NCBI GenBank assembly: GCA_046351395.1 | Contig: JAXLYP010000006.1 | Span: 1 to 64,000, forward strand | DNA: 64,000 nucleotides | Direction of reading: 5' to 3' | Source of the DNA: CAYYKK01 sp046351395 | GTDB taxonomy: Bacteria > Myxococcota_A > Polyangia > Polyangiales > Polyangiaceae | In this document: in pieces, positions 16,860 to 25,354 of the stretch | How the letters are laid out: the number at the start of each line of letters is the position of its first letter | Numbering within the stretch: position 1 is the stretch's first letter | Program-made: the position numbers and the translations under genes | Notes under the pieces: generated by a model | Database searches by the model: none | Told to the model about the DNA's origin: nothing | The model's input: the letters and a program-made list of their open reading frames with translations, nothing else

Positions 16860-17630
16860 TCAGCGGCCGAGCGCCTCGATCACGAGCTTCGCCGTCTCCG
16901 CCCCGGAGAAGTTTTGCTGGCCCGTGATGAGGTTCTGGTCGCGCACCGCGAACGGGCGGAAGAGCCCACCCTGAACGAAGTTCGCGCCGAGCTTCTTGAG
17001 CTCGTCCTCGATCCGGAAGGGCATGAAGTGCGTCCCGCGCGGCAGCGCGCCCATGCCCCAGACGGCCTCGTCCGCGTAGTCCTCCTCGACGTTCGCGAAG
17101 CCCGTCACGGTCCGACCTTTCGCGAGGAGCTCGCCGCTCTCGAGCCGGGCGTACCGGAGGAGGGCGACGCCATGGCAGAGCGCCGCGGCCACCTTGCCCG
17201 CCTCGAAGAAGGCCACGAACTTGCGGTGGAGAGCCGTCACCTCCGCGAAGCTGAACATGGGCGACTGACCGCCGGCGACGAGGATCGCGTCGAACCGCGC
17301 GACGTCGATGTCGGTGACGGGGCGCGTCGACTCGAGGAGCGCGACGAGGCTGGGCGTGTGGATGTACCCCATGCTGACGAGATCCGACGCCGAGTAGCCG
17401 CTCGGGTCGCGCGGATCGCTCAGGCTGTCCGCCTCGCACTTCCCGCCGAGCGGGCTGAAGATCTCCACCTCGTATCCGGCCTCGTGGAACGCCACGTAGG
17501 GGTGCGTCAGCTCGGACCACCAGAAGCCCACCGGCCACCCGGTCGTGCTGGATTTCGCGGGGTTCGCGACCACGATCGCGACGCGCTTCGGGTGCTTCGG
17601 GTTCGTTGGATTCGGGTCTCTCAGGCTCAT
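16860..17630 (-). CDS. type 1 glutamine amidotransferase-like protein, DJ-1/PfpI (Hsp31-like)
   Basis: 256 residues. The ATG chosen follows GAGGAGC; an upstream in-frame start would add 23 residues across the operator region. Conserved parts are VAIVVANPA, AGYEVEIFSPLGG, FDAILVAGGQSPMF and the nucleophile elbow AALCHGVALL with the reactive Cys. The long insert with WSELTHPYVAFHEAG is typical of the Hsp31/YhbO-like subgroup, which act as glyoxalase III, deglycase or stress chaperones. An LysR-type regulator lies directly upstream on the same strand, and a TGCAA palindrome (17722-17736) lies in the gap, so expression is probably stress-induced. Confidence 0.8.
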   Translation of the reverse strand: MSLRDPNPTNPKHPKRVAIVVANPAKSSTTGWPVGFWWSELTHPYVAFHEAGYEVEIFSPLGGKCEADSLSDPRDPSGYSASDLVSMGYIHTPSLVALLESTRPVTDIDVARFDAILVAGGQSPMFSFAEVTALHRKFVAFFEAGKVAAALCHGVALLRYARLESGELLAKGRTVTGFANVEEDYADEAVWGMGALPRGTHFMPFRIEDELKKLGANFVQGGLFRPFAVRDQNLITGQQNFSGAETAKLVIEALGR

Positions 17631-17721
17631 GGGTTCGCTCCTCGGGGGCTCTTCGCCCCGGTCGCGAACCACTATCGGGCTCGGGACTCCTTCGCACAAC
17701 GCAACCCCGGTGAAGCCACGA

Positions 17722-17736
17722 TTGCAAACGGTGCAA
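17722..17736. promoter_or_regulatory. LysR-type operator (T-N11-A) upstream of the DJ-1/PfpI gene
   Basis: TTGCAAACGGTGCAA has inverted TTGCA/TGCAA arms containing the T-N11-A core expected of LysR regulators. It sits just after the LysR stop and about 92 bp upstream of the PfpI start. The same half-site occurs upstream of the LysR gene. Confidence 0.5.
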
Positions 17737-18726
17737 CTATCGCTGGCGGCGCGGTCGTCGGCGGCGGGTCTGGCCGGAGGTCGGATCCGTCGCGTCGAGG
17801 CGGGTGCGCGGCGCGTCGTGGCGCTCGCGGGCGACCTCCTTCGCCGCCCGGAAGAACACGTCGCGCAGGAACTGATGGCCCGCGTCGGCGTCGAGGCGCG
17901 GGTGCCAGACGAGGGAGAGCGCGTACGGTCGGAGCTTCACCGGCACGGGGAGCAGCCGCAGCCCGAGTGTCGCCTCGTAGCGCTTCGCGATGCGCTCGGA
18001 GATCGTGAGGACGTAGTCCGTCTCCGCGACGAGGTGGAGCGCCGTAAGGAAATACGGCACGGCGCGAGCGACCCGGCGGGTGAGCCCGCGCTCCGCGAGC
18101 ACGTCGTCCACGTAGCCCCCGGGTTTGCCGCGCGGCGCGACCTGCACGTGATCGAGCTTCGTGAACTGCTCGAGACCGAAGCGCGCGGTGCCGACGGGGT
18201 GATCGCGCCGGACCACGCAGACGAACCCGTCCGTGAGGAGCTGGCGGTGGCGCATCTCCTGCGGGAGATCGCCGTAGATGCCCACCGCGAGATCCGACCC
18301 GTGGTCGCGGAGCAGCGCCGGATCGTCGGGTGTGTTCGGCACGAAGCGCACGCACGCGAGCGGCGCCTCGTCGCGGAGGATCCGGTCGACGGCGCCCCCG
18401 AGGATCGAGAGGACGTAGTCGGTCGCGTGCACGACGAACGTCCTCGTGAGCTCCTTCGGGGCGAAGGGCCGCTCCGGCTCGAGCGCGCGCCGAGCCTCCG
18501 CGACCGCGTGATGGACCTTGGGTTTCATTGCGAGCGCGCGCGGCGTGAGGACCATCCCGCGCCCCGCGCGCACGAGGATCGGGTCGGAGAGGCGCACCCG
18601 GATGCGCGCGAGCGCGTGGCTCATCGCGGGCGTGGAGAGCCCCACGCGGCGAGCGGCCGCCGTCACGCTCCCCTCGGCGAGGAGGGCGTCGAGGGACACG
18701 AGGAGCGCCAGGTCGGATGGTTCCAT
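17737..18726 (-). CDS. LysR family transcriptional regulator
   Basis: 329 residues from the ATG in MEPSDLALLVSLDALLAEGSVTAAA; an earlier GTG at 18747 lies inside the operator palindrome and is less likely. The N-terminal winged helix-turn-helix is typical (VTAAARRVGLSTPAMSHALARIRVRLSDPILVRAGRG), followed by a periplasmic-binding-like effector domain (RTFVVHATDYVLSILGG..). It probably regulates the co-directional DJ-1/PfpI and oxidoreductase genes and itself, because TGCAA palindromes occur in front of both. The ligand is unknown. Confidence 0.85.
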   Translation of the reverse strand: MEPSDLALLVSLDALLAEGSVTAAARRVGLSTPAMSHALARIRVRLSDPILVRAGRGMVLTPRALAMKPKVHHAVAEARRALEPERPFAPKELTRTFVVHATDYVLSILGGAVDRILRDEAPLACVRFVPNTPDDPALLRDHGSDLAVGIYGDLPQEMRHRQLLTDGFVCVVRRDHPVGTARFGLEQFTKLDHVQVAPRGKPGGYVDDVLAERGLTRRVARAVPYFLTALHLVAETDYVLTISERIAKRYEATLGLRLLPVPVKLRPYALSLVWHPRLDADAGHQFLRDVFFRAAKEVARERHDAPRTRLDATDPTSGQTRRRRPRRQR

Positions 18727-18729
18727 CGT

Positions 18730-18757
18730 GTGCAACGATGGCCCCACCGAGTTGCAC
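18730..18757. promoter_or_regulatory. inverted repeat GTGCAAC-N14-GTTGCAC in the LysR promoter
   Basis: Perfect 7-bp arms lie directly upstream of the LysR start. They share the TGCAA half-site with 17722-17736, consistent with autoregulation. Confidence 0.45.
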
Positions 18758-18783
18758 GGGTCAACGGTGTGCGGGCCGCGCGC

Positions 18784-19251
18784 TCAACCGTGCGCCGACG
18801 AGCGCAGGGGCTCCGCCGCGTCGGCCCGGGAGACGGGCTCTCTGTGGATCTCGCACGCGCCATCCACGCAGCGCCCCGTGAGGCGCAGGCGGTTCTTGGC
18901 GAACACGAAGTAGGCGGCGTCGAGCAGATGGCGGATCCCGGGGAGGCGCGTCACCGCGACCAGCCGGCGAAAACCCACGGCCGCGTAGAGCCGCCGGAAC
19001 ACCTCGACCCCTTCGATCAGGGTCCCGTCGGGGAGCCGACCGTGGATGCGGTCCATCAGGTCCTGGAAGGAAAGGCCCACCGAGGCGGGGTCGAACGCTC
19101 GGTCGGAGATGTCGACGAACCCGATCCGCCCGTCCCGGTCGAGGCGGCGGAGCATCCGTATCTCGCGCATGCAGAGCGGACACTCGCCGTCGAAGAACAC
19201 CTCGACCTCGCGGTCGGACCCGGATCCGGAGGGCGTGGTCGCCTGGCGCAT
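18784..19251 (-). CDS. DUF393 / DCC family thiol-disulfide-type protein
   Basis: 155 residues, with an AGAGGG ribosome-binding site. The family hallmark VFFDGECPLCMREIRML carries the DxxCPxC motif near the N-terminus. It is followed by GRIGFVDISD, the middle motif DGTLIEGVEVFRRLYAAVGF and a short hydrophobic C-terminal half (LLDAAYFVFAKNRLRLTGRC). DCC proteins have a thioredoxin-like fold and are presumed redox-active, though not well characterised. The gene is divergent from the SDR/sterol-reductase pair and precedes the LysR gene on the same strand. Confidence 0.82.
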   Translation of the reverse strand: MRQATTPSGSGSDREVEVFFDGECPLCMREIRMLRRLDRDGRIGFVDISDRAFDPASVGLSFQDLMDRIHGRLPDGTLIEGVEVFRRLYAAVGFRRLVAVTRLPGIRHLLDAAYFVFAKNRLRLTGRCVDGACEIHREPVSRADAAEPLRSSAHG

Positions 19252-19328
19252 GCCCTCTGTTACGTCGCGCGCGAGGCGGCGTTTCGAGGAAACGCGGAGG
19301 AGCCGGAACGGTGTAGAAGGGAGCGGAC

Positions 19329-20105
19329 ATGCGCACGTCGATCTACGGGGGCTGGGCCGTCGTTGCCGGCGCGTCGGAGGGCCTCGGCGTCGCGTTCGCG
19401 ACGGCGCTCGCGGCGGGCGGCTCGAACCTCGTGCTGCTCGCGCGGCGCGCCGACCGGCTCGCGTCCGTCGCCGATGAGCTCCGCGCTCGCCACGGCGTCG
19501 AGGTGCGGACGGCGGCGTGCGACCTGGGTCGGCCGGATCTCGCGGACGAGCTCGCGGCGCACACCAGGGGACTCGACGTCGGCGTGGCGGTGTACAACGC
19601 CGCGTTCGCGCCCGTCGGCCCGTTCGTGGAGCGCCCGCTCGACGATTTGCTCCGCGTGGTGGACGTGAACGTCCGCGGCCCGCTCGTGTTCGCGCGCACG
19701 TTCGCGCCCGCGATGATCCAGCGCGGACGAGGGGCGCTCGTGCTCATGTCGTCGCTCGCGGGGTTTCAGGGTTCGCCTCGACTCGCGACGTACGCGGCGA
19801 CGAAGGCGTTCAACACGATCCTCGGCGAGGGCCTGTGGAGCGAGCTCCGCCCGCACGGGGTGGACGTCGTCGTCTCGTGCGCGGGCGCCATCCGTACGCC
19901 GGGGTACGCGCGGACGGCGGGGGGCGACGCGCCGGGGACGCTCGACGGGGACGTCGTCGCAGAGGAGACGCTCGCGGCGCTCGGACGCGGGCCGACGGTC
20001 GTCCCGGGGGCGACGAACAAAGTCGCGCGGTTCGTGCTCGGTCGCGTGCTGCCGCAGCGGGCGTCGATCGCGATCATGGGTCGGTCGACGAAAGGTCTGT
20101 CGTGA
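19329..20105 (+). CDS. short-chain dehydrogenase/reductase (SDR)
   Basis: 258 residues, classical SDR. The nucleotide-binding loop is GASEGLGVAFA, the NAG-equivalent is VYNAAF, the catalytic Ser is in VLMSSLAG, and YAATKAF supplies Tyr and Lys. The DELRAR pattern and the 'CDLGRPD' segment resemble the 17-beta-HSD12/3-ketoacyl-reductase-like SDRs. The stop overlaps the GTG start of the ERG24-type sterol reductase (GTGA), so the two enzymes probably act in one pathway, perhaps a sterol or isoprenoid ketone/alkene reduction. The substrate is inference. Confidence 0.82.
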   Translation: MRTSIYGGWAVVAGASEGLGVAFATALAAGGSNLVLLARRADRLASVADELRARHGVEVRTAACDLGRPDLADELAAHTRGLDVGVAVYNAAFAPVGPFVERPLDDLLRVVDVNVRGPLVFARTFAPAMIQRGRGALVLMSSLAGFQGSPRLATYAATKAFNTILGEGLWSELRPHGVDVVVSCAGAIRTPGYARTAGGDAPGTLDGDVVAEETLAALGRGPTVVPGATNKVARFVLGRVLPQRASIAIMGRSTKGLS

Positions 20106-21181
20106 ACGTCGCTGGGTTCTTCGCGCCGCTCGCGGTGTACGCGGTGGTGACGCTGCTCCACGTCGCGCTCCCGGCGCGCCACGTGGACGGATACGTCGTC
20201 GATCCGTCGACGGGGAAGCCGTTCCGCTACCGGTTGAACGGGCTCGTCGTGTACGTGCTGACGGTCGGGCTCTGGGCGCTCGCGTGCAACGCGGGGCTCT
20301 TGCCGTGGGACTTCTTCTGGACGACGCGCTGGGAGGGGCTCGCGGGCGCGTGCGTGCTCGGCCTCGCGTTCACGCTCGCCCTCGTGTTGCCGGCGCCGCG
20401 GACGGGCAAGCCCCTGTTCGCGGAGCTCTACCTCGGGCGCGTCGAGAACCCGCAGTGGCTCGGCGGCCGGGTGGACGCGAAGATGTGGCTCTACCTCGTC
20501 GGCGCGACGATGCTGGGGCTCAACCTGTACTCGTTCGCGATGCACCACCGCATCGCGTTCGGGGACGCGGCGTCGCCGGGCGTGACGCTGTACACGGCGC
20601 TCTTCAGCTTCTTCCTGTGCGAGTACCTGTTCTTCGAACGGGTGCACCTCTACACGTACGACTTCTTCGCCGAGCGGGTGGGGTTCAAGCTCGGGTGGGG
20701 CTGCCTCGTGTTCTACCCGTTCTTCTACGGCGTCGGCCTCTGGACGGTGGCCGATCACGCGGGACCGGGGTGGCCCGCGTGGGCGTTCGTCGGAGCGGGG
20801 ATCACGTTCTTCGCCGGGTGGGTGCTCGCGCGCGGGGCGAACATGCAGAAGTTCACGTTCAAGCGCGACCCTTCCGCGACGTTCCTGGGCGTGTTTCGCC
20901 CCGAGGTCGTGACGGACGGCGAGCGACGCCTGCTCGCGAGCGGGTTCTGGCGCGTGTCGAGGCACGTGAACTACCTCGGAGAGAGGCTGATGGCGACCGG
21001 CCTCACGCTCGCGCTCGGCCACCCCGAGGAGCCGACGACGTGGCTCTATCCGGCGTACTACGTCGCGCTCCTCGTCCCCCGTCAGATCGCGGACGACAAG
21101 CGATGCGCGGAGAAGTACGGAGCGCTTTGGTCGACGTACGTCGCGCGCGTTCCCTACCGGATCGTGCCTGGGGTGTACTGA
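20102..21181 (+). CDS. ERG4/ERG24-family sterol C-14/C-7-type reductase
   Basis: 359 residues from a GTG overlapping the SDR stop. Polytopic, about eight membrane segments. Family signatures are present: LYLGRVENPQWLGGRVDAKMW in the middle, SGFWRVSRHVNYLGERLMA, and the C-terminal block DDKRCAEKYGALWSTYVARVPYRIVPGVY, which matches the ERG24/DHCR7 tail with its conserved Cys, KYG and PYRI(x)PG. These enzymes use NADPH to saturate sterol ring double bonds in eukaryotes; some bacteria have relatives. No sterol cyclase is in the window, so the substrate remains open. Confidence 0.82.
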   Translation: MNVAGFFAPLAVYAVVTLLHVALPARHVDGYVVDPSTGKPFRYRLNGLVVYVLTVGLWALACNAGLLPWDFFWTTRWEGLAGACVLGLAFTLALVLPAPRTGKPLFAELYLGRVENPQWLGGRVDAKMWLYLVGATMLGLNLYSFAMHHRIAFGDAASPGVTLYTALFSFFLCEYLFFERVHLYTYDFFAERVGFKLGWGCLVFYPFFYGVGLWTVADHAGPGWPAWAFVGAGITFFAGWVLARGANMQKFTFKRDPSATFLGVFRPEVVTDGERRLLASGFWRVSRHVNYLGERLMATGLTLALGHPEEPTTWLYPAYYVALLVPRQIADDKRCAEKYGALWSTYVARVPYRIVPGVY

Positions 21182-21264
21182 GGGACGGGACTGTTGGTGA
21201 CCGCACGGACCCACGCGCGCGAGCGATCCGAGGTGCGGGCGGGCGAGATACCATCCCGCACACG

Positions 21265-22077
21265 ATGACGAGCTCGGCGACGCGCGCGCGGTCCATGGTC
21301 CTCCTCTTCCTCGTCGGCACGCTCTCGGCCGCGTGCGACACGTCGACCGGGACGGGCGGCGCCGGAGGAGGGACGACGTCGACGAGCTCGGTGACGACCG
21401 CGTCGACGTCGTCGACATCGACGGGGGCGACGACGTCGGGCACGGCGACGGGGACGGGCTCGAGCACGTCGAGCGGGATGGGCGGGCCTCCGACCGCGGC
21501 GGAGCTCCTCGCGCTCACCGCGACGTGCGACGTGGCGAGCGCGAGCAAGTACGCGACGGACGAGGGGGAGGCGAACACCGTCGACGTGTGCGCGCTCTCG
21601 GGCGCGTTCTTCTGGACGAGTGATTTCGACGTCGACTGCGACGGCAAGATGACGATCCAATGCAAGCCGAGCACGGACGCGGCGTACCAGCCCGAGACGA
21701 GCGCGACCGACTCACAGGGGGATCCGCTGGACGCCGCCGGGCTCCCGTATTTCGTGATCCCCCTCCCGAGCGCGAAGTGGGACTTCGGCGCGGCCGGGAT
21801 CCAGCTCGGGGACGTCGGAGCGGTCGTGTACAACGGAAAGGTCGTCTATGCCGTGTTCGGGGACGAGGGCCCGAATGGGATCATCGGTGAGGGCTCGTAC
21901 GCGCTCGCGGAGGCGCTCGGGATCGATCCCGATCCGTCGACCGGCGGATCGGACGGGCCCGTGACGTTCATCGTGTTCCCGGGAGCGAACGCGGTGGTGA
22001 GTCCGATCGAAGACCATCAGGCCGCGACCGCGCTCGGCGAGGCGCTCGCGACGAAGCTCCTCCAGGACAACCCCTGA
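21265..22077 (+). CDS. GH75 chitosanase, secreted lipoprotein
   Basis: 270 residues. The signal peptide ends at LSAAC (Cys about 24). A Ser/Thr/Gly linker runs to about residue 72. The catalytic domain resembles fungal-type glycoside hydrolase family 75: VCALSGAFFWTSDFDVDCDGKMTIQC, then YFVIPL, DVGAVVYNGKVVYAVFGDEGPNGIIGEGSYALA. The acidic residues of DVDCDG and FGDEGP are the expected catalytic region. GH75 enzymes cut chitosan, so the likely role is attack on fungal cell walls, fitting a predatory lifestyle. The last part (VTFIVFPGAN) is the usual C-terminal strand pattern. Confidence 0.75.
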   Translation: MTSSATRARSMVLLFLVGTLSAACDTSTGTGGAGGGTTSTSSVTTASTSSTSTGATTSGTATGTGSSTSSGMGGPPTAAELLALTATCDVASASKYATDEGEANTVDVCALSGAFFWTSDFDVDCDGKMTIQCKPSTDAAYQPETSATDSQGDPLDAAGLPYFVIPLPSAKWDFGAAGIQLGDVGAVVYNGKVVYAVFGDEGPNGIIGEGSYALAEALGIDPDPSTGGSDGPVTFIVFPGANAVVSPIEDHQAATALGEALATKLLQDNP

Positions 22078-22124
22078 AGTCACCACCTCCCCGACGACGC
22101 CCGAGATCGGGCGTCGCCCGGCCT

Positions 22125-23336
22125 ATGGCAGCGGTCGTGGCGGCCGTCCTCGCTTGTACGACGGAGGCCTCGGCGGACGAGCGCGACTTCCCGTGCGACG
22201 GCTGCGTGGTCGTGGGCGACCGCGGCGGCGAGCCGAAGCCGCTCTTGGTGGTCCTGCACGGAGACGAGGGCGGCCCCTCCCGCGTCGCGAGCGTGTGGTC
22301 GGCGATCGCGAAGAAGAAGGGCGTGATCGCGATGTTCCCGAAATGCCCTCGCGCCAAGGGCTGCACGACGGGGAGCTTCTGGCGGTGGAACGGCGATCCG
22401 AGCTGGCTCCTGGGGGAGGTCTCGAAGCTCGAGTCCGCCTACGCGATCGAGCCAGCGCGCCGGTATCTGGCGGGTTGGTCCGGCGGGACGACCTACCTCA
22501 CGTTCCAGTTCGACAGGTGGTTTCCGACGTTCGCCGCGGTGAGCCTCACGGGCGGTGGGGCGCCCGGCGGGGGCTGTTTCCCCGGCGCTGGCGGCGCCTG
22601 CGCCCCGGTGCTCTATCGCATGGGAGCGAAGAACCCGCTGTTCGACCTCGCGGATCAGGCGGAGAAACAGATTGTCGGTTGCAGGCACGACGTCGAGTGG
22701 AAAGTGCTCGTCGGATTGGACCACGAGGGGGAGTGGAACGCGTATGTCCGGGACGCGGAGTCGATCCTGGATTGGCTGCTCGCGAGGCGACAAGGGTGCA
22801 CTGTGGCGCCGTCGCGCACCGACATGGACGCGGGTGTGTACGCGCCCGCCGACGCGGGCGAAGGGTCGGTGGGGAGCGGGGTCGACGCATCCACCAGCGC
22901 GGGCGACGAAGGGGCCGGGGTCTCACCCGCGCCGCCCGAGGCGCGGAGGCCGCCCGGCTGTGGGTGCGCGGTGGGGCGGGTCGACGGGGAAGGGGACGGC
23001 GCTGCAGCCGTCCTCGCTGCTCTCGCCGCATCCGTCGGGGGGCTCCGGCCTTCACGGTGCAGGCGCCTCGCTTTGACCTCGACCTCCCTCCGGAGAGGGA
23101 AGCGCCCAGCCCGAACGCCGGTCTCAGCGCGAGGCGAAGCGAACCATGCGGTCGCCGAGCGGCTGGATCGGTCGGTTCGTTCTCCCGTCGAACCACTCGC
23201 GGAAGGCGTCCACGGTCTTCTTGTCGACGGTGCTGACGTGCTTCAACACGAACCACCGCACGCCCTCGGAGCACGGCGGCGTGGTGAGCGAGCCGGCGTA
23301 CGAGAAGTAGCCCTCCTTCGTCGACACGATGGATGA
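22125..23336 (+). CDS. secreted alpha/beta-hydrolase (esterase/PHB-depolymerase-like)
   Basis: N-terminal signal peptide (MAAVVAAVLACTTEASA). The hydrolase core has LLVVLHGDEGG (oxyanion side), the nucleophile elbow LAGWSGGTTYL and a late His region (GLDHEGEWNAY). After about residue 230 an Ala/Gly/Ser linker leads to PGCGCAVG and a hydrophobic stretch (AAAVLAALAASVGGL) with Arg after it, which looks like a MYXO-CTERM-type sorting tag. The visible frame does not stop there. It runs 213 bp into the convergent carbonic anhydrase gene, so the true end is probably near 23080 and a small indel is likely. Confidence 0.6.
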   Translation: MAAVVAAVLACTTEASADERDFPCDGCVVVGDRGGEPKPLLVVLHGDEGGPSRVASVWSAIAKKKGVIAMFPKCPRAKGCTTGSFWRWNGDPSWLLGEVSKLESAYAIEPARRYLAGWSGGTTYLTFQFDRWFPTFAAVSLTGGGAPGGGCFPGAGGACAPVLYRMGAKNPLFDLADQAEKQIVGCRHDVEWKVLVGLDHEGEWNAYVRDAESILDWLLARRQGCTVAPSRTDMDAGVYAPADAGEGSVGSGVDASTSAGDEGAGVSPAPPEARRPPGCGCAVGRVDGEGDGAAAVLAALAASVGGLRPSRCRRLALTSTSLRRGKRPARTPVSARGEANHAVAERLDRSVRSPVEPLAEGVHGLLVDGADVLQHEPPHALGARRRGERAGVREVALLRRHDG

Positions 23337-24044
23337 CACGTCCAGGACCTTCTTCGGCGTCGCGATCGGCTCCTCCGTCTCCTCTTTGGGCGCCTTCCTC
23401 CAGAGCTCGGCGAGCTCGGGACCGGCCTCGCCGAGCGTGAAGAACGCGCCGACGACCGCGAGCTGTCCGTCCTCGGATTTGTGGACGAAGTGCCCCTCGA
23501 GCGGGAATCGCTCGCCGCCGAGCGTGTGCTCGCTCGGACTGTGGAAATGGAACTGGACGAGGTCGTATCGATTCGCGCCGACGAGGATGTAGCTGTCCCC
23601 GTCGTTCGCGACCTGGATCGTGTGGCCGTTGTTCTGCACGCGAAGGGGCACGTCGACGTAGTCGATGGTCAACGTCTCGTCGCTCGCCTTGACGGTCTCC
23701 TTCGGCGCGACGTGCGGGAAGTCCGGCCTGTTCGGGAGGTCGACGGGCGACTGCGCCTTCCCTGCGCGGCACGCGTCCCACTTCGGATCGAGCTCACCCC
23801 AGTGCGCCGGTCCCTTGTCCCCCGAATACGTCCACGGGTGATCCTTGTGCTCGCCCTTCTTCGCGCCCTTCTCCCCGTGGCCCGCGCTCGCGGCCGACGA
23901 CGAGCCCGCTGGGCGAGAGGCGGTTTCGCTCGCCGAGCTCTCCGAGGGCGACGCGGTCGCGCTCGACGCGGCGGCGTCGCTCCCGAAGAGCTTCTGGCAT
24001 CCGGAGGTCAAGAGGAGCAGAGCGAGGGCGGGCATGCGTCGCAT
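23124..24044 (-). CDS. alpha-carbonic anhydrase, periplasmic lipoprotein
   Basis: 306 residues from MRRMPALALLLLTSGC, a short signal peptide with a lipobox. A Ser-rich linker leads to an alpha-type carbonic anhydrase: HPWTYSGDKGPAHWGEL, AQSPVDLP, QFHFHSPSEH with two zinc His, EGHFVHKS with the third, and SLTTPPCSEGVRWFV. It interconverts CO2 and bicarbonate outside the cytoplasm. The beta-carbonic anhydrase and SulP transporter lie 2.4 kb further on, so this may supply bicarbonate for uptake. Strand and spacing show it is a separate transcript. Confidence 0.9.
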   Translation of the reverse strand: MRRMPALALLLLTSGCQKLFGSDAAASSATASPSESSASETASRPAGSSSAASAGHGEKGAKKGEHKDHPWTYSGDKGPAHWGELDPKWDACRAGKAQSPVDLPNRPDFPHVAPKETVKASDETLTIDYVDVPLRVQNNGHTIQVANDGDSYILVGANRYDLVQFHFHSPSEHTLGGERFPLEGHFVHKSEDGQLAVVGAFFTLGEAGPELAELWRKAPKEETEEPIATPKKVLDVSSIVSTKEGYFSYAGSLTTPPCSEGVRWFVLKHVSTVDKKTVDAFREWFDGRTNRPIQPLGDRMVRFASR

Positions 24045-24166
24045 CACGGCCGGAAAGCGGCTCACCCCGAAGCTGGCTTAAGGGGGGCGCGCGTGGCCTC
24101 GCTTCCGAAGCGAAGGGGCTGTCGCGCCTTGCGCGGAGATGCGACCCTCGGAGCGCGGAGCAGGAC

Positions 24167-25354
24167 GTGGCCGAGCCAGCTTTTCAGCGCGAGCAGATGA
24201 TCGGTCGCACGCTGCGCGAGAAGTGGCGCGTGGACGCACTCCTCGGCTCGGGGGGCATGGCGACCGTCTACGCGGCGACGCACCGGAATGGGATGCGCGG
24301 CGCGATCAAGGTCCTGCATGCGCACCTCTCCCACGACGAAGAGCTCCGGAAGCGGCTCGTGCGCGAGGGCTACGTCGCGAACAAGATCAAGCACCCCGGC
24401 GTCGTCCGCATCCTCGACGACGATGTGACCGAGGACGGCCTCGCGTTCATCGTGATGGAGCTGCTCGACGGCGAACCCTGGAAGGCGCGCTGGCAACGCG
24501 CAGGGAAGATCCTGCCCATCAACGACACGCTCGAGGTGACCGCCAAGGTGCTCGACATCCTGCGCGCCGCGCACGCCGCAGGCGTCGTCCACCGGGACAT
24601 CAAACCCGACAACGTGTTCCTCACCAGCGACGGAGAGGTGAAGCTCCTCGACTTCGGGATCGCGCGCCTGCGCGAGGCGAACGCGGAGCAGACGCAGACG
24701 GGCGCGATGCTCGGCACCCCCGCGTTCATGTCGCCCGAGCAGGCGCTCGCGCGTTGGAGCCGCGTGGACGCGCGGAGCGATCTCTTCTCCGTGGGCGCGA
24801 CGATCTGGACCGTCGCGACCGGGCGCATGATCCACCCGTCGACGACGGTGCCCGAGCTCCTCGTCGCCGTCGCGACGTCCCCCGCCGCGCCTTTCGCGAG
24901 CGTGTTCCCGGACGCGACGCCCGAGCTCAGCGAAGCCGTCGATCGCGCGCTCGAGTTCGAGCCGGAGGCGCGCTGGCGGTCGGCGGAGGCGATGCTCGAG
25001 GCGGTGGAGCGCGCGAGAGCGAGCCTCACGGGCGCGCCCGTGCGCCGTCCGCCGGTGATCGCGCCCTCCCTTGAGCTCGCGAGGGTCGAGGCGGCGCAGC
25101 GGTCGAAGACGTCCGCGCTCGACCCGGACGCGACGCGCGCCGACCCCACTCCGCGCCCGAGCGAAACGCCGGCGCGGAGGTCTCGACCTCCGCGGTCGAC
25201 GTCGGCACCGCGCACGCGATGGCGTCCGAGAAGACCGCGCGGCCTCCCGGCGAACCGGGCGACGCGTCGCCCGCGGTCGCGCAAGTCCCGCCCGGGAAGA
25301 GCCCTGGATTTGGAGCGGGGCTCGCAGCGGGCGGGGTCGTCGCGGCCGTCGTGA
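24167..25354 (+). CDS. Ser/Thr protein kinase, N-terminal kinase domain (frameshifted after domain)
   Basis: GTG start; an ATG 30 bp later (MIGRTLREKW) is an alternative. Kinase domain residues about 20-290: GSGGMATVYAA glycine loop, AIKVL lysine, VVHRDIKPDNVFL catalytic loop, LLDFGIARL, and an activation segment ending GTPAFMSPEQ. From about residue 330 the frame turns into low-complexity Arg/Pro sequence. The natural continuation is in another frame from about 25165 (AGAEVSTSAVDVG..), leading to the membrane and sensor part at 25219-25863. The intact protein would be a typical myxobacterial receptor kinase. Confidence 0.8.
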   Translation: MAEPAFQREQMIGRTLREKWRVDALLGSGGMATVYAATHRNGMRGAIKVLHAHLSHDEELRKRLVREGYVANKIKHPGVVRILDDDVTEDGLAFIVMELLDGEPWKARWQRAGKILPINDTLEVTAKVLDILRAAHAAGVVHRDIKPDNVFLTSDGEVKLLDFGIARLREANAEQTQTGAMLGTPAFMSPEQALARWSRVDARSDLFSVGATIWTVATGRMIHPSTTVPELLVAVATSPAAPFASVFPDATPELSEAVDRALEFEPEARWRSAEAMLEAVERARASLTGAPVRRPPVIAPSLELARVEAAQRSKTSALDPDATRADPTPRPSETPARRSRPPRSTSAPRTRWRPRRPRGLPANRATRRPRSRKSRPGRALDLERGSQRAGSSRPS

